Shown: piece after piece, positions 1 to 6,732 of the stretch
How positions within the stretch are numbered: the stretch's first letter is position 1
Layout: every line of letters begins with the position of its first letter
Assembly: GCA_021739805.1 (NCBI GenBank)
Contig: JAIPBB010000182.1
Coordinates: forward strand, 1-10,922
DNA: 10,922 nucleotides
Source: Saprospiraceae bacterium
GTDB taxonomy: Bacteria > Bacteroidota > Bacteroidia > Bacteroidales > JAIPBB01
Direction: 5' to 3'
Notes under the pieces: model-generated
What the model was told of the DNA's origin: nothing
Database searches by the model: none
The model's input: the letters and a program-made list of their open reading frames with translations, nothing else
Made by a program: the position numbers and the translations under genes

Positions 1-652
1 GTAGCATTTGCTGGTGTTCATTTAAGCCCTCTGTCATAAATGTTTTAGACTGCTTAAATATTATTTTGAAGATATTTGGCAGATAAGAGGAATAAAACCG
101 GATGGAATCTTCCACCAAAAGAATGGTCTGAACCCCTACATGTTCAACATCAAATTCTACGTTCATTTTATCTTCGATCAGCTTGATGATTGCCAGTAAA
201 ATATCGGCATTTCCCAACCACGAAAATATGTAATCAATCGAACTCAGGTCGGCATGATCAATTTTTAAAGACACTTCCCTGGAGAAAGGTGTGAGAACAA
301 CAATCGGGATTTTCGGATATTTGGCCTTAATAATGGATGCCAGATCAAAAGTGTCCTTTTTTTCGGCACTCAGCATGGAAATGATCAGGTCTATTTTTTC
401 TGATTTAAGCAGTTCGAGTGCCTGTTCTTGCGAAGTTGCCTGAATAAACTGAGGCGGATAACGTAAATTCAGCGAAACATATTCATTGAAAATTTGCTCA
501 TCGATCCGGCCATCGTCTTCCAAAATAAAGATATCGTAAGCACTTGCGATCAGCAGAACATGATAAATCCTTTTTCTCATTAAAACATTGAAGGAAGTAT
601 CGTTAAAATAAAATTTCCTGGCTTGCAAATCGGCAGATAAGGGTTTGATCAT
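1..652 (-). CDS. N-terminal part of a double-receiver PEP/pyruvate-binding (PEP-synthase-like) protein, cut by the window edge
   Basis: The minus strand is open from an ATG at 652-650 to the window edge, giving 217 residues without a stop, so the C terminus is missing. Residues about 30-162 look like a CheY-like receiver fold: hydrophobic strand VLLIASAYD, strand DLIIS, then IPIVVLTPFS and a last helix near 150-162. There is Ser-Met (92-93) where a receiver normally has its phosphorylated Asp, so this copy is probably not phosphorylated. A second receiver-like unit starts at about residue 176 with ILLVEDS. From memory of the family, Bacteroidota proteins with this start and two degenerate receivers continue into PEP/pyruvate-binding (pyruvate phosphate dikinase-type) ATP-grasp domains and total roughly 1,000 residues. 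That part is not visible here, so the enzymatic assignment is inference. A TATTTTTG box lies at complement 666-673, very close to the start. Confidence 0.72.
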   Translation of the reverse strand, partial: MIKPLSADLQARKFYFNDTSFNVLMRKRIYHVLLIASAYDIFILEDDGRIDEQIFNEYVSLNLRYPPQFIQATSQEQALELLKSEKIDLIISMLSAEKKDTFDLASIIKAKYPKIPIVVLTPFSREVSLKIDHADLSSIDYIFSWLGNADILLAIIKLIEDKMNVEFDVEHVGVQTILLVEDSIRFYSSYLPNIFKIIFKQSKTFMTEGLNEHQQML

Positions 653-742
653 ATTATTTTTTTTACAAAAATAATCCAATTGTTGATTAGCTGCGAATGA
701 TTAAACAAACAGAAATGTTTTTCTTAAAAAATTAAGGCTGGT

Positions 743-1117
743 TTAATCCTGACGGTTTTTCTTTTTATCGATAAAGCCGGCAATATAAATGGCCAGTACG
801 AGGTACGAGACAATGCCGGTTAGCATAAAAATATAAAATTTACGGCTGCCGTTAAATTCAGCTGACAAATTTTTAAAAAACATAAAAGTGACCATAAAGG
901 CCAGTATTAAAGTCAAAGTAACTGCAATATGTGCTATTACGGCGTTATCTGCTTTAATGCCTTTGGTAAAGAACAACAAAACAAAGCCGAAAAATGAAGG
1001 AATGAGTGAGGTTATCTGGAGATCGCCATCTGTATAATACCTGACAAAAAAACCAAAAAGACCGATCAAAATTAAAAATAATGCATAATAAAAATTTACG
1101 ATATGGGGTGTTTTCAT
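743..1117 (-). CDS. Small four-helix inner-membrane protein, function unknown
   Basis: The product has 124 residues, with four hydrophobic segments at about 8-27, 34-52, 59-82 and 94-115 and a charged C-terminal tail (KKKNRQD). The segment ITSLIPSFFGFVLLFF is typical of a widespread uncharacterised membrane family in which an 'xxTALIPxxFG' second helix follows a first helix of the 'LIxxGLxGYF' type. There are no catalytic motifs. It ends 90 bp before the start of the downstream receiver-domain gene on the same strand. It is divergent from the sulfatase-maturase gene, with 114 bp between their starts. The ATG at 1117-1115 is the only Met near the start and is followed at once by the first helix. 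Function cannot be inferred from sequence or neighbours. Confidence 0.75.
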   Translation of the reverse strand: MKTPHIVNFYYALFLILIGLFGFFVRYYTDGDLQITSLIPSFFGFVLLFFTKGIKADNAVIAHIAVTLTLILAFMVTFMFFKNLSAEFNGSRKFYIFMLTGIVSYLVLAIYIAGFIDKKKNRQD

Positions 1118-1231
1118 GGACTTACAATTTATATTCGTTTTAAATTAGAACCGAAATTACAAATTAAATCCGAATCATTTCAGGAGCGGCCTGATTATTC
1201 GTATTATTAATTTTAATTCAATATTTTTCAT

Positions 1232-2371
1232 ATGGCAAACAACCTACAAGCTTTTCAGATTTTTGCCAAGCCGGTTGGGGCCCGTTGTAATTTACATTGC
1301 CAGTATTGTTATTACCTCGATAAAAACAGATTGCATCAGGGTTCAAATGGGGCCTTGATGGATGATGAAATTCTGGAGCAATATATCATTCAACATATTC
1401 AGGCGGCTGATTCCAGCCTTATTGTTTTTTCATGGCATGGCGGCGAACCAACTTTAGCCGGACTTAATTATTACAAAAAAATTGTTCGTTTGCAACAGAA
1501 ATACAAACCAGCTCACAGCAAGATAATTAATGGGATACAAACCAACGGAACCCTTTTAAATGACGAATGGTCTCGTTTTTTTGCAAGTGAGGCATTTGTG
1601 GTAGGGGTGAGCCAGGATGGACCGCAAAAAATAAATGATCTGCATCCCAAAACCATCGCAAATAAATCTGCATTTGAGCTGACCATGAAAGGCATTGATC
1701 TACTGAATAAATACAAGATCTCCTTTGAAATTCTTTGCGTGGTTCATTCCGTAAATGTCAATGATCCATTGGGTATTTACCGCTTTTTAAAACAAACCGG
1801 CACCCAATACATCAGTTTTATTCCTTTGGTTGAAAATGAAATTAGAAGCAGGGTGAATCCTGAAAATGTACCCTCTGAAAAATACGGACAATTTTTAACT
1901 GCTATTTTTGATGAATGGAAGAACAATGATATCGGCAAAATAAAAGTTCAGATTTTTGAAGAAGCATTGCGCACCGCATTTAACCTGGAACACAGCCTTT
2001 GCATTTTTCGTGAAATTTGTGGTGAAGTCCCGGTTATTGAACATAATGGAGATTTTTATGCCTGTGATCATTTCGTAAATCCAGATCATTTGATCGGAAA
2101 TATTAAGAAAACCTCACTCAGGCAATTAATCGACAGTCCAGTGCAAAAAGCATTTGGGCTTAAAAAATTAAACACTCTGCCCAAATATTGTATAACCTGC
2201 AGTGTTAGGAATATGTGCAATGGTGGTTGCCCCAAAAACAGGTTTATAGAAAGCCCTGATGGGGAACCCGGCTTAAATTATCTATGCAGGGGATACAAAA
2301 TGTTTTTTAATCACATAAGTCCATTTATTAATGAAATAAGAATGGCACATTTAAATCAGGCTAAAGAATAA
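1232..2371 (+). CDS. Anaerobic sulfatase-maturating enzyme (anSME), radical SAM/SPASM
   Basis: This enzyme oxidises the active-site Cys or Ser of sulfatases to C-alpha-formylglycine in the cytoplasm, using S-adenosylmethionine and three [4Fe-4S] clusters. The radical SAM motif CxxxCxxC is C19-C23-C26. It is followed by GGEPTLAG (70-77), QTNGTL (103-108) and SQDGP (127-131), in the same order as in the Clostridium perfringens enzyme. All eight auxiliary-cluster cysteines of the SPASM domain are present: C257, C263, C278, C320, C323, C329, C333 and C352. D279, directly after C278, matches the catalytic base Asp277 of the clostridial enzyme. The length (379) is normal and the gene looks intact. 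No sulfatase is encoded in the window, so its substrate must be elsewhere. It probably forms an operon with the hydrolase gene that starts 35 bp after its stop. Confidence 0.93.
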   Translation: MANNLQAFQIFAKPVGARCNLHCQYCYYLDKNRLHQGSNGALMDDEILEQYIIQHIQAADSSLIVFSWHGGEPTLAGLNYYKKIVRLQQKYKPAHSKIINGIQTNGTLLNDEWSRFFASEAFVVGVSQDGPQKINDLHPKTIANKSAFELTMKGIDLLNKYKISFEILCVVHSVNVNDPLGIYRFLKQTGTQYISFIPLVENEIRSRVNPENVPSEKYGQFLTAIFDEWKNNDIGKIKVQIFEEALRTAFNLEHSLCIFREICGEVPVIEHNGDFYACDHFVNPDHLIGNIKKTSLRQLIDSPVQKAFGLKKLNTLPKYCITCSVRNMCNGGCPKNRFIESPDGEPGLNYLCRGYKMFFNHISPFINEIRMAHLNQAKE

Positions 2372-2406
2372 TTGATTTATCTATTTTTATCTTAAAGACG
2401 CAAATA

Positions 2407-3204
2407 ATGATCTTAAGAACTATCATCGGCATTTTAATAAGTTTAAACATGGTCGTTTTGCCTGCACAGGATCAATTACAAGAATCAACCACCATCAAGG
2501 TTTTAAGCTTTAATATCCTTCATGGGGCCACCACCAGGGGTGATTTTGACCTGGATGCCATTGCAAAAGTGATCATTGATACAAAACCCGATTTTGTGGC
2601 ATTGCAGGAAGTCGACTTTAAAACAAAGAGGGCCAAAAATTATGATCTGGCAACTGAACTGGGATGGCGTACGAAGATGGCACCTCTCTTTGCACGTGCC
2701 ATGCCTTACGATGGGGGCGAATACGGAGAAGGCGTTTTATCAAAATATTCGTTTATTTATAGCCGAAATGTGCCTTTGCCCTGTTCGGAAGGGAATGAAC
2801 CCAGGGCTGCTATAGAAATAATCACGGTTTTACCATCCAATGATACCATTGCCTTTATAGGAACTCATCTTGATCATACCAAAAATGAAACGGATCGGAT
2901 TCAACAGGCTGAAGAAATAAATAAGGTGTTTTCAAAAAATAAATACCCGACAATTTTGGCTGGTGACTTAAATGCAGAACCCGGAAGTCTTCCCATTCAA
3001 ATTTTAGAACAACAATGGTACCCGGCATATAACCGGGAAAATCCTGCCTTCACCTTCCCTTCAGATCATCCTGTTAAGAAGATTGATTATGTTATGTATT
3101 TCCCTGCGAAACGATGGGAAATAGTTGAAACAAAAGTCATTTGTGACCCTATTGCTTCGGATCACTGTGCATACTTGGTAATTCTAAAACTGATCAAAAA
3201 TTAG
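2407..3204 (+). CDS. Exported endonuclease/exonuclease/phosphatase (EEP) family hydrolase
   Basis: A hydrophobic N terminus (about residues 3-20, ending PAQDQ) looks like a Sec signal peptide, so the enzyme probably acts in the periplasm or outside the cell. The mature part is a complete EEP metal-dependent phosphodiesterase fold. Visible catalytic positions are N36 (SFNILHG), the metal ligand E68 (LQEVD), H154 (GTHLDH), D187 and N189 (AGDLNAEP), D227 (KIDYVM) and the terminal D252-H253 (SDHCAYL). The family includes nucleases, sphingomyelinase-like enzymes and inositol phosphatases. The sequence does not settle the substrate, though the signal peptide argues against a DNA-repair role. It starts 35 bp after the sulfatase-maturase stop with no terminator between, suggesting co-transcription. 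The ATG at 2407 is chosen because it precedes the signal peptide directly. Confidence 0.88.
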   Translation: MILRTIIGILISLNMVVLPAQDQLQESTTIKVLSFNILHGATTRGDFDLDAIAKVIIDTKPDFVALQEVDFKTKRAKNYDLATELGWRTKMAPLFARAMPYDGGEYGEGVLSKYSFIYSRNVPLPCSEGNEPRAAIEIITVLPSNDTIAFIGTHLDHTKNETDRIQQAEEINKVFSKNKYPTILAGDLNAEPGSLPIQILEQQWYPAYNRENPAFTFPSDHPVKKIDYVMYFPAKRWEIVETKVICDPIASDHCAYLVILKLIKN

Positions 3205-3263
3205 CGATACGGAATATTGCTTCCTGTTAATGTTCAATCCGCATCAAACAGAGTCTAAGCACC

Positions 3264-3291
3264 AACGAATATTTATTGTTAATAATTCGTT
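3264..3291. promoter_or_regulatory. Imperfect 28-bp palindrome downstream of the EEP gene
   Basis: Arms AACGAAT (3264-3270) and ATTCGTT (3285-3291) are perfectly complementary, and inner TTA/TAA triplets can also pair around a TTGT loop. No run of T follows on the plus strand, so it is a poor intrinsic terminator for the EEP gene. It could be a transcript-end hairpin or a protein-binding site for the downstream desaturase. Confidence 0.3.
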
Positions 3292-3330
3292 AAACTTTAG
3301 TTGAAAGCTTTTAAAATGGATTTTTTGAGC

Positions 3331-3361
3331 TTGTTCTTAGCTTTGAATTGTGGTAATTTTA
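3331..3361 (+). promoter_or_regulatory. Candidate Bacteroidota-type promoter of the desaturase gene
   Basis: TTG at 3331-3333 is followed after 20 bp by TAATTTTA at 3354-3361. This fits the Bacteroidota -33/-7 pattern (TTG, about 19-23 bp, TAnnTTTG) except for the last base. It predicts transcription start near 3366-3369 and a leader of about 50 nt before the ATG at 3417. This is the only pair of boxes in the window with convincing spacing. Confidence 0.4.
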
Positions 3362-3364
3362 CAC

Positions 3365-3400
3365 TTGCGCATTATTGCACAATTTCAACAAAGGTGCAAT
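3365..3400. promoter_or_regulatory. Operator-like inverted repeats at the start of the desaturase transcript
   Basis: The stretch 3365-3382 is an 18-bp near-palindrome in which seven of nine pairs match (half-sites TTGCGCA and TGCACAA). An overlapping perfect inverted repeat links ATTGCAC (3374-3380) with GTGCAAT (3394-3400) across 13 bases. The GTGCA core therefore occurs three times, at or just after the predicted transcription start and ending 16 bp before the ATG. This is where a repressor operator, or a leader hairpin affecting translation, would sit. No regulator gene is visible. Confidence 0.4.
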
Positions 3401-3416
3401 TTTTACATTTTAAATT

Positions 3417-4424
3417 ATGAACAATCAAATTTCAAATAAAGACAATAGGGGCAGTTGGCACAAAATCATTAAATCTTACACGCGACCCAGTTTAGCAAAA
3501 AGCTGGTGGCAAATTATGAATTCCCTGATTCCTTATTTCGGATTGTGGGTTGCAATGATTTACAGTCTCGAAATTTCTTATTGGCTGACCCTGGCTCTTT
3601 CGATCCTCGCAGCCGGGTTCCTGGTACGAATTTTTATTATTTTTCACGATTGTGGACATGGCTCTTTTTTTAAATCACCCTTGCTGAGCAGGATTGTTGG
3701 CATTATCATCGGTGCCCTGGTATTTACCCCTTATCATAAATGGCACGATGAACATCGAATCCATCATCAAACGGTTGGGAATTTAGACAAACGTGGTGTT
3801 GGCGATGTAAAAACCATTACAGTGGAAGAATATAACGGTTATTCCTTCGGTAAACGTTTGTATTATCGTTTGTATCGGAATCCCATTATTATTTTTATTC
3901 TTGCTCCTTTTTTCCTGTTCACCATTGCTTTTCGGATTCCCGGACGTGAGCAATCCGGAAGAATCAAACTTTACACACACCTGACTACCCTTGGACTTAT
4001 TATTGTAATTATCCTTATTTCATTGCTGATTGGGTTTAAAACATTTGTACTCGTCCAGGTTCCGGTCATGTATTTTGCCTCCGTTGCCGGGGTTTGGTTG
4101 TTTTATTTGCAACATCAGTTTGAAGATGTAATATGGGAGCGGGATGAAGATTGGGACTACAAAACCATCGCAATGGAGGGCAGCTCTTATTTGAAGCTCC
4201 CGAAGATTTTGCAGTGGTTTTCGGGCAATATCGGTTTTCATCACCTTCATCACTTAAGCCCTAAAATCCCTAATTATAATCTTGAAAAATGCCATAGAGA
4301 AAACCCGGATTTTCAGAAAGAACCGCTCACTTTTTGGCCAAGTTTAAAATCAATTCGTTTACGATTATGGGATGAAGCAAAACATAAACTGGTAAGCTTC
4401 AGAGAGGTCAGGGCTAAATCATAA
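3417..4424 (+). CDS. des: Membrane acyl-lipid fatty acid desaturase, Bacillus Des-like
   Basis: This is a di-iron integral membrane enzyme that introduces a double bond into acyl chains of membrane lipids, raising fluidity. All three histidine boxes are present: HDCGH (77-81), HxxHH (113-117, inside HDEHRIHH) and HHLHH (275-279), plus H233 in LQHQFED. Hydrophobic segments lie at about 36-50, 55-75, 92-104, 155-172, 190-205 and 209-230. Long stretches agree with my memory of Bacillus subtilis Des, a delta-5 desaturase: the GNLDKRGVGD segment, RLYRNP, GVWLFYLQHQFED, EGSSYLKLPK and HHLSPKIPNYNLE. Length (335) is close to the Bacillus protein (about 350). In Bacillus, des is induced by cold through DesKR. 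No such pair is present here, but the leader contains operator-like repeats. Regiospecificity is inferred only from similarity. Confidence 0.93.
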   Translation: MNNQISNKDNRGSWHKIIKSYTRPSLAKSWWQIMNSLIPYFGLWVAMIYSLEISYWLTLALSILAAGFLVRIFIIFHDCGHGSFFKSPLLSRIVGIIIGALVFTPYHKWHDEHRIHHQTVGNLDKRGVGDVKTITVEEYNGYSFGKRLYYRLYRNPIIIFILAPFFLFTIAFRIPGREQSGRIKLYTHLTTLGLIIVIILISLLIGFKTFVLVQVPVMYFASVAGVWLFYLQHQFEDVIWERDEDWDYKTIAMEGSSYLKLPKILQWFSGNIGFHHLHHLSPKIPNYNLEKCHRENPDFQKEPLTFWPSLKSIRLRLWDEAKHKLVSFREVRAKS

Positions 4425-4484
4425 ACTTATCCGGGGTTTTTACTGATCATTCAAAAACACAAACCATCTTTCCTTACTGTTTTG

Positions 4485-4506
4485 TGATGATTAATAGAAA
4501 TCATCA
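4485..4506. promoter_or_regulatory. Perfect 8-bp inverted repeat upstream of the DUF3788 gene
   Basis: TGATGATT (4485-4492) and AATCATCA (4499-4506) are perfectly complementary around the 6-nt spacer AATAGA. No T tract follows, so it is an unlikely terminator for the desaturase gene. It ends 3 bp before the first TATCTTTG box, where a regulator of the DUF3788 gene could bind. Confidence 0.4.
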
Positions 4507-4509
4507 ACA

Positions 4510-4534
4510 TATCTTTGAAAAATAAATATCTTTG
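4510..4534 (+). promoter_or_regulatory. Two TATCTTTG boxes, candidate -7 elements for the DUF3788 gene
   Basis: TATCTTTG occurs at 4510-4517 and again at 4527-4534, within a 9-bp direct repeat (ATATCTTTG) spaced by 17 bp. Both match the Bacteroidota -7 consensus TAnnTTTG exactly. A well-spaced -33 TTG is not seen: the nearest, at 4482-4484, is 25 bp from the first box. The second box includes the TTG at 4532 and so argues against that TTG being a start codon. Confidence 0.4.
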
Positions 4535-4567
4535 TTTGAACCGACATTAATCTCAAAAAAAACAAAT

Positions 4568-4987
4568 ATGGAAAAGCCAGTTTTAAATGACAAGGATCAA
4601 TTTCCCGCTGATGAAGTAATCTTTTCTCATCTTGGTGAAAAGAAAGGATTATGGATTTCTTTCTTTAATGAATTACATCAAACCCATCCTGATTTTATTA
4701 TAGAATGGAGATATTATAAAGATGGCCAAAGCTGGTTGATGAAAGTGATCCGTAAAAAGAAAACAGTGTGCTGGATTTCTGTGTTTGAAAAGGGTTTCAG
4801 TGCAACCTTTTATTTCTCCGATAAATTTGAAGAAACCATATACAACAGTTCAATTTCGGAGGATCTTAAAGAAAGTTTCAGGAATGGAAAACATTATGGT
4901 AAAATCCGGGGATTAACGATTTTGTTTAGTCATGAAAATGATATTGAAGATGCCGAGGCATTGATTGAAATTAGTTTGAAAAAGTAA
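4568..4987 (+). CDS. DUF3788 family protein
   Basis: The product has 139 residues from the ATG at 4568. A longer reading from a TTG at 4532 adds 12 residues, but that codon lies inside a perfect -7 box and the extra residues look like A-rich leader, so I prefer 4568. The sequence matches the DUF3788 pattern as I know it: an acidic N-terminal segment, a WxxFF helix (29-34), EWRYYKDGQSWLMKV (49-63), a basic strand RKKKTVCWISV, then FSATFYFS and a C-terminal helix ending DAEALIEISLKK. The fold is soluble, with no signal peptide. The family has no established biochemical role. It follows the desaturase by 143 bp and probably has its own promoter. It converges with the DUF4411 gene. Confidence 0.8.
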   Translation: MEKPVLNDKDQFPADEVIFSHLGEKKGLWISFFNELHQTHPDFIIEWRYYKDGQSWLMKVIRKKKTVCWISVFEKGFSATFYFSDKFEETIYNSSISEDLKESFRNGKHYGKIRGLTILFSHENDIEDAEALIEISLKK

Positions 4988-5043
4988 TATCGGTTTCCAA
5001 AAAGTTTGAGATACAGGAATTGCCTTATTGGGATTTTTTTATG

Positions 5044-5100
5044 TTAAAATCGAGGTTGGCAAATTTACAGTCAGGGAAACGCTAGCAGGCGAGATTTTAA
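5044..5100. repeat. Spaced 8-bp inverted repeat between convergent genes
   Basis: TTAAAATC (5044-5051) and GATTTTAA (5093-5100) are perfectly complementary, separated by 41 bp that contain a GCTAGC palindrome. The right arm abuts the stop codon of the DUF4411 gene (5102-5104), so it may form part of a transcript end for that operon. AT-rich arms of this length can arise by chance. A T7 run at 5034-5040 lies just outside, without a clear stem. Confidence 0.25.
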
Positions 5101-5101
5101 T

Positions 5102-5602
5102 TTAGAATGTTTCACCAAGAACCCTAAACATTTCAATGGTATTTTTATAGTTCACTCTCAAGGCCATACAGCAATCAGGAATTTTAATTTTATTTCTTCT
5201 ATTTGGCTCACTTATTTCCTGGGTAACAACAATTCTGTTTAACGAGTCAGCTAAGCAGTAAGCAATTACAAACGCATCTGCCTCATCAGCACTCAGGAAT
5301 TCATTTAGAGCATTTGGTTTATAATGACTGCTTCTTGACATTGCCCAAGTAGTTATTCTACCATATTCGCCCATTACATCTTTTGTGGTTTTAAAAAAAT
5401 TATGAGGTAAATTAGCTTTGCACCAGGCTTCTAATGCATCATTTTTGTCATAGAGCTCAGCTTTTACTTTGTCAATACTGATGATCTTACCGGCATTTGC
5501 TAATTGCTGCACTTTAAACCAAAATCCGGTTGCAATGTCCAAAGGATAGTTGATGCGGTGGGCCTCAATGAAGAAATTGCTATCCACTACATATACAGCC
5601 AT
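5102..5602 (-). CDS. DUF4411 family PIN-like protein, probable RNase toxin
   Basis: The product has 166 residues. The N terminus YVVDSNFFIEA places D7 like the first acidic residue of PIN-domain ribonucleases. E49 (KAELYD), D106 and D109 (SADEADAFVIAYCL) and D143 (IPDCCMAL) are further acidic positions in PIN-like order. VVTQE (125-129) sits where PIN proteins often have TxD. DUF4411 is a PIN-clan family that, to my knowledge, is repeatedly encoded next to HTH-ImmA/IrrE proteins, as here. The gene starts 2 bp after the stop of the upstream partner, so the two are almost certainly one transcript with the antitoxin-like protein made first. A Mg-dependent RNase acting on cellular RNA in the cytoplasm is expected but not shown. 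All acidic positions look intact, so this is not an obviously decayed copy. Confidence 0.85.
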   Translation of the reverse strand: MAVYVVDSNFFIEAHRINYPLDIATGFWFKVQQLANAGKIISIDKVKAELYDKNDALEAWCKANLPHNFFKTTKDVMGEYGRITTWAMSRSSHYKPNALNEFLSADEADAFVIAYCLADSLNRIVVTQEISEPNRRNKIKIPDCCMALRVNYKNTIEMFRVLGETF

Positions 5603-5604
5603 AA

Positions 5605-6732
5605 TTACAAATTTTTAGCAAAAAACTTTTCAAATGTATCGCCTTTCATGCTGGTTAATTTGCATGCATCCCTATAAAGTAATTGACCGGATTTCACCGC
5701 CTGATCGATATGAGCGGCAAAAGTTATGCTCAAACGTTTTTTTGCCGTTGCCCAAAAATTTCCACCATCGGATTGATTATCCTTTATTTGAAATTCTCTC
5801 TGCATGTATCCTTCATAAAATTCAAAGAACCTCTTTTTTGTCCATTTACCTGTATCTAATGCTCGTCTTGCAGCTACAATTTCACTAACCTTAAAATATC
5901 GCGCAATCGTATTAGTGTAAGGACTTTTTTCCCAAACCTCATTGAAAGTAGCAGTTGGAACTAAAAACTCAGCCGCAACCTGATCACAAAGTCTTTCATT
6001 CGGATCATCAGCGGGCTGTAATTTCCGGAAATCAAATCCGGCACTATGGCCTGTCCAAATATGAGCTAATTCGTGAACAACAGTAAACATTTGAGCAGAC
6101 TTAAAATCAGCATTGTTGATGAACATGAAAGGAGCCATTTGATCCACTAAAACAAAACCCCTGCATTCCTCCACAGGAATTTTCCTATGTCCGTTGTTCT
6201 CTACCACCCCATTGAAAGAAGTAATAATTCCTTTATCTTCAATAACCTCAACCAAATGATTGAGAGCTTCTGTCCATGTTTTGAATTGACTTGCCCAGTT
6301 TTCAGTTAAGTGCAACACATTACGGATATTATTTACGATCTCGACAACATCAGCACTGTTACGAAACCGGCCAACAAAGGGCAGAGGTTCAAATTGGTTG
6401 TCTTTCAAATAATTTCTGAGCCAGTCTTGTCTTTGCTGAATTAGCAGAATGGTGTCATAAACATTTATGCTTACCTTGTCTGTTCTGGTATTGTTACTTC
6501 TAAAAAAAGGGATCGGTAATTTTTCAACCGGAGGTTCCTGTAAAAAGAGATAGCCGAATGGTAAATGTACTTGTTTAGAAAAAGTTTCCAATTGTTTAAC
6601 CGTGGGTTTTTTGCTGCCTTCAATCCAATCAGTAACCCTTGGGGTTTTTGCAGTAAATTCATGCAATTCGTATCCTGCCCGGGAAATGGCCCAGGTTAGC
6701 ATATCTGCATTAATATTTAATTCGGTTCTCAT
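5605..6732 (-). CDS. HTH (Xre-like) plus ImmA/IrrE metallopeptidase, antitoxin/regulator partner of DUF4411
   Basis: Residues about 8-60 form a small Xre-like helix-turn-helix (AGYELHEFTAKTPRVTDW and TVKQLETFSKQVHLP), followed by a PFFRS linker typical of COG2856 proteins. The zinc peptidase site is HELAH at 220-224, with E255 in QVAAEFLVP as probable third ligand. The total length (375) includes about 120 residues after the peptidase core. Related proteins (ImmA of ICEBs1, IrrE of Deinococcus) cleave repressors and trigger mobile-element or stress regulons. In DUF4411 pairs the HTH-peptidase is thought to neutralise or repress the toxin. It is the first gene of the two-gene operon. ATG 6732-6730 is chosen because it precedes the HTH and lies just downstream of a TAGATTTG box. 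The catalytic motif is intact, so it may be a working protease. Confidence 0.88.
   Translation of the reverse strand: MRTELNINADMLTWAISRAGYELHEFTAKTPRVTDWIEGSKKPTVKQLETFSKQVHLPFGYLFLQEPPVEKLPIPFFRSNNTRTDKVSINVYDTILLIQQRQDWLRNYLKDNQFEPLPFVGRFRNSADVVEIVNNIRNVLHLTENWASQFKTWTEALNHLVEVIEDKGIITSFNGVVENNGHRKIPVEECRGFVLVDQMAPFMFINNADFKSAQMFTVVHELAHIWTGHSAGFDFRKLQPADDPNERLCDQVAAEFLVPTATFNEVWEKSPYTNTIARYFKVSEIVAARRALDTGKWTKKRFFEFYEGYMQREFQIKDNQSDGGNFWATAKKRLSITFAAHIDQAVKSGQLLYRDACKLTSMKGDTFEKFFAKNL

Noticed and set aside
666..673. TATTTTTG box as promoter of the receiver-domain gene (minus strand)
   Set aside because: Exact match to TAnnTTTG but no -33 element at correct spacing, and such AT-rich matches are frequent by chance here.
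1513..1716. Minus-strand reading frame inside the sulfatase-maturase gene
   Set aside because: It lies entirely within a fully conserved enzyme gene on the other strand and its translation resembles nothing.
2576..2815. Plus-strand 79-codon frame inside the EEP hydrolase gene
   Set aside because: Shifted reading of a gene whose own frame contains all catalytic motifs.
4532..4567. 12-residue N-terminal extension of the DUF3788 protein from a TTG codon
   Set aside because: The TTG lies inside an exact TATCTTTG promoter box and the extension does not fit the family's start; the ATG at 4568 is preferred.
5031..5041. T7 run between the convergent DUF3788 and DUF4411 genes as an intrinsic terminator
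   Set aside because: No GC-containing stem directly precedes it on the plus strand; only short, weak pairings are possible.
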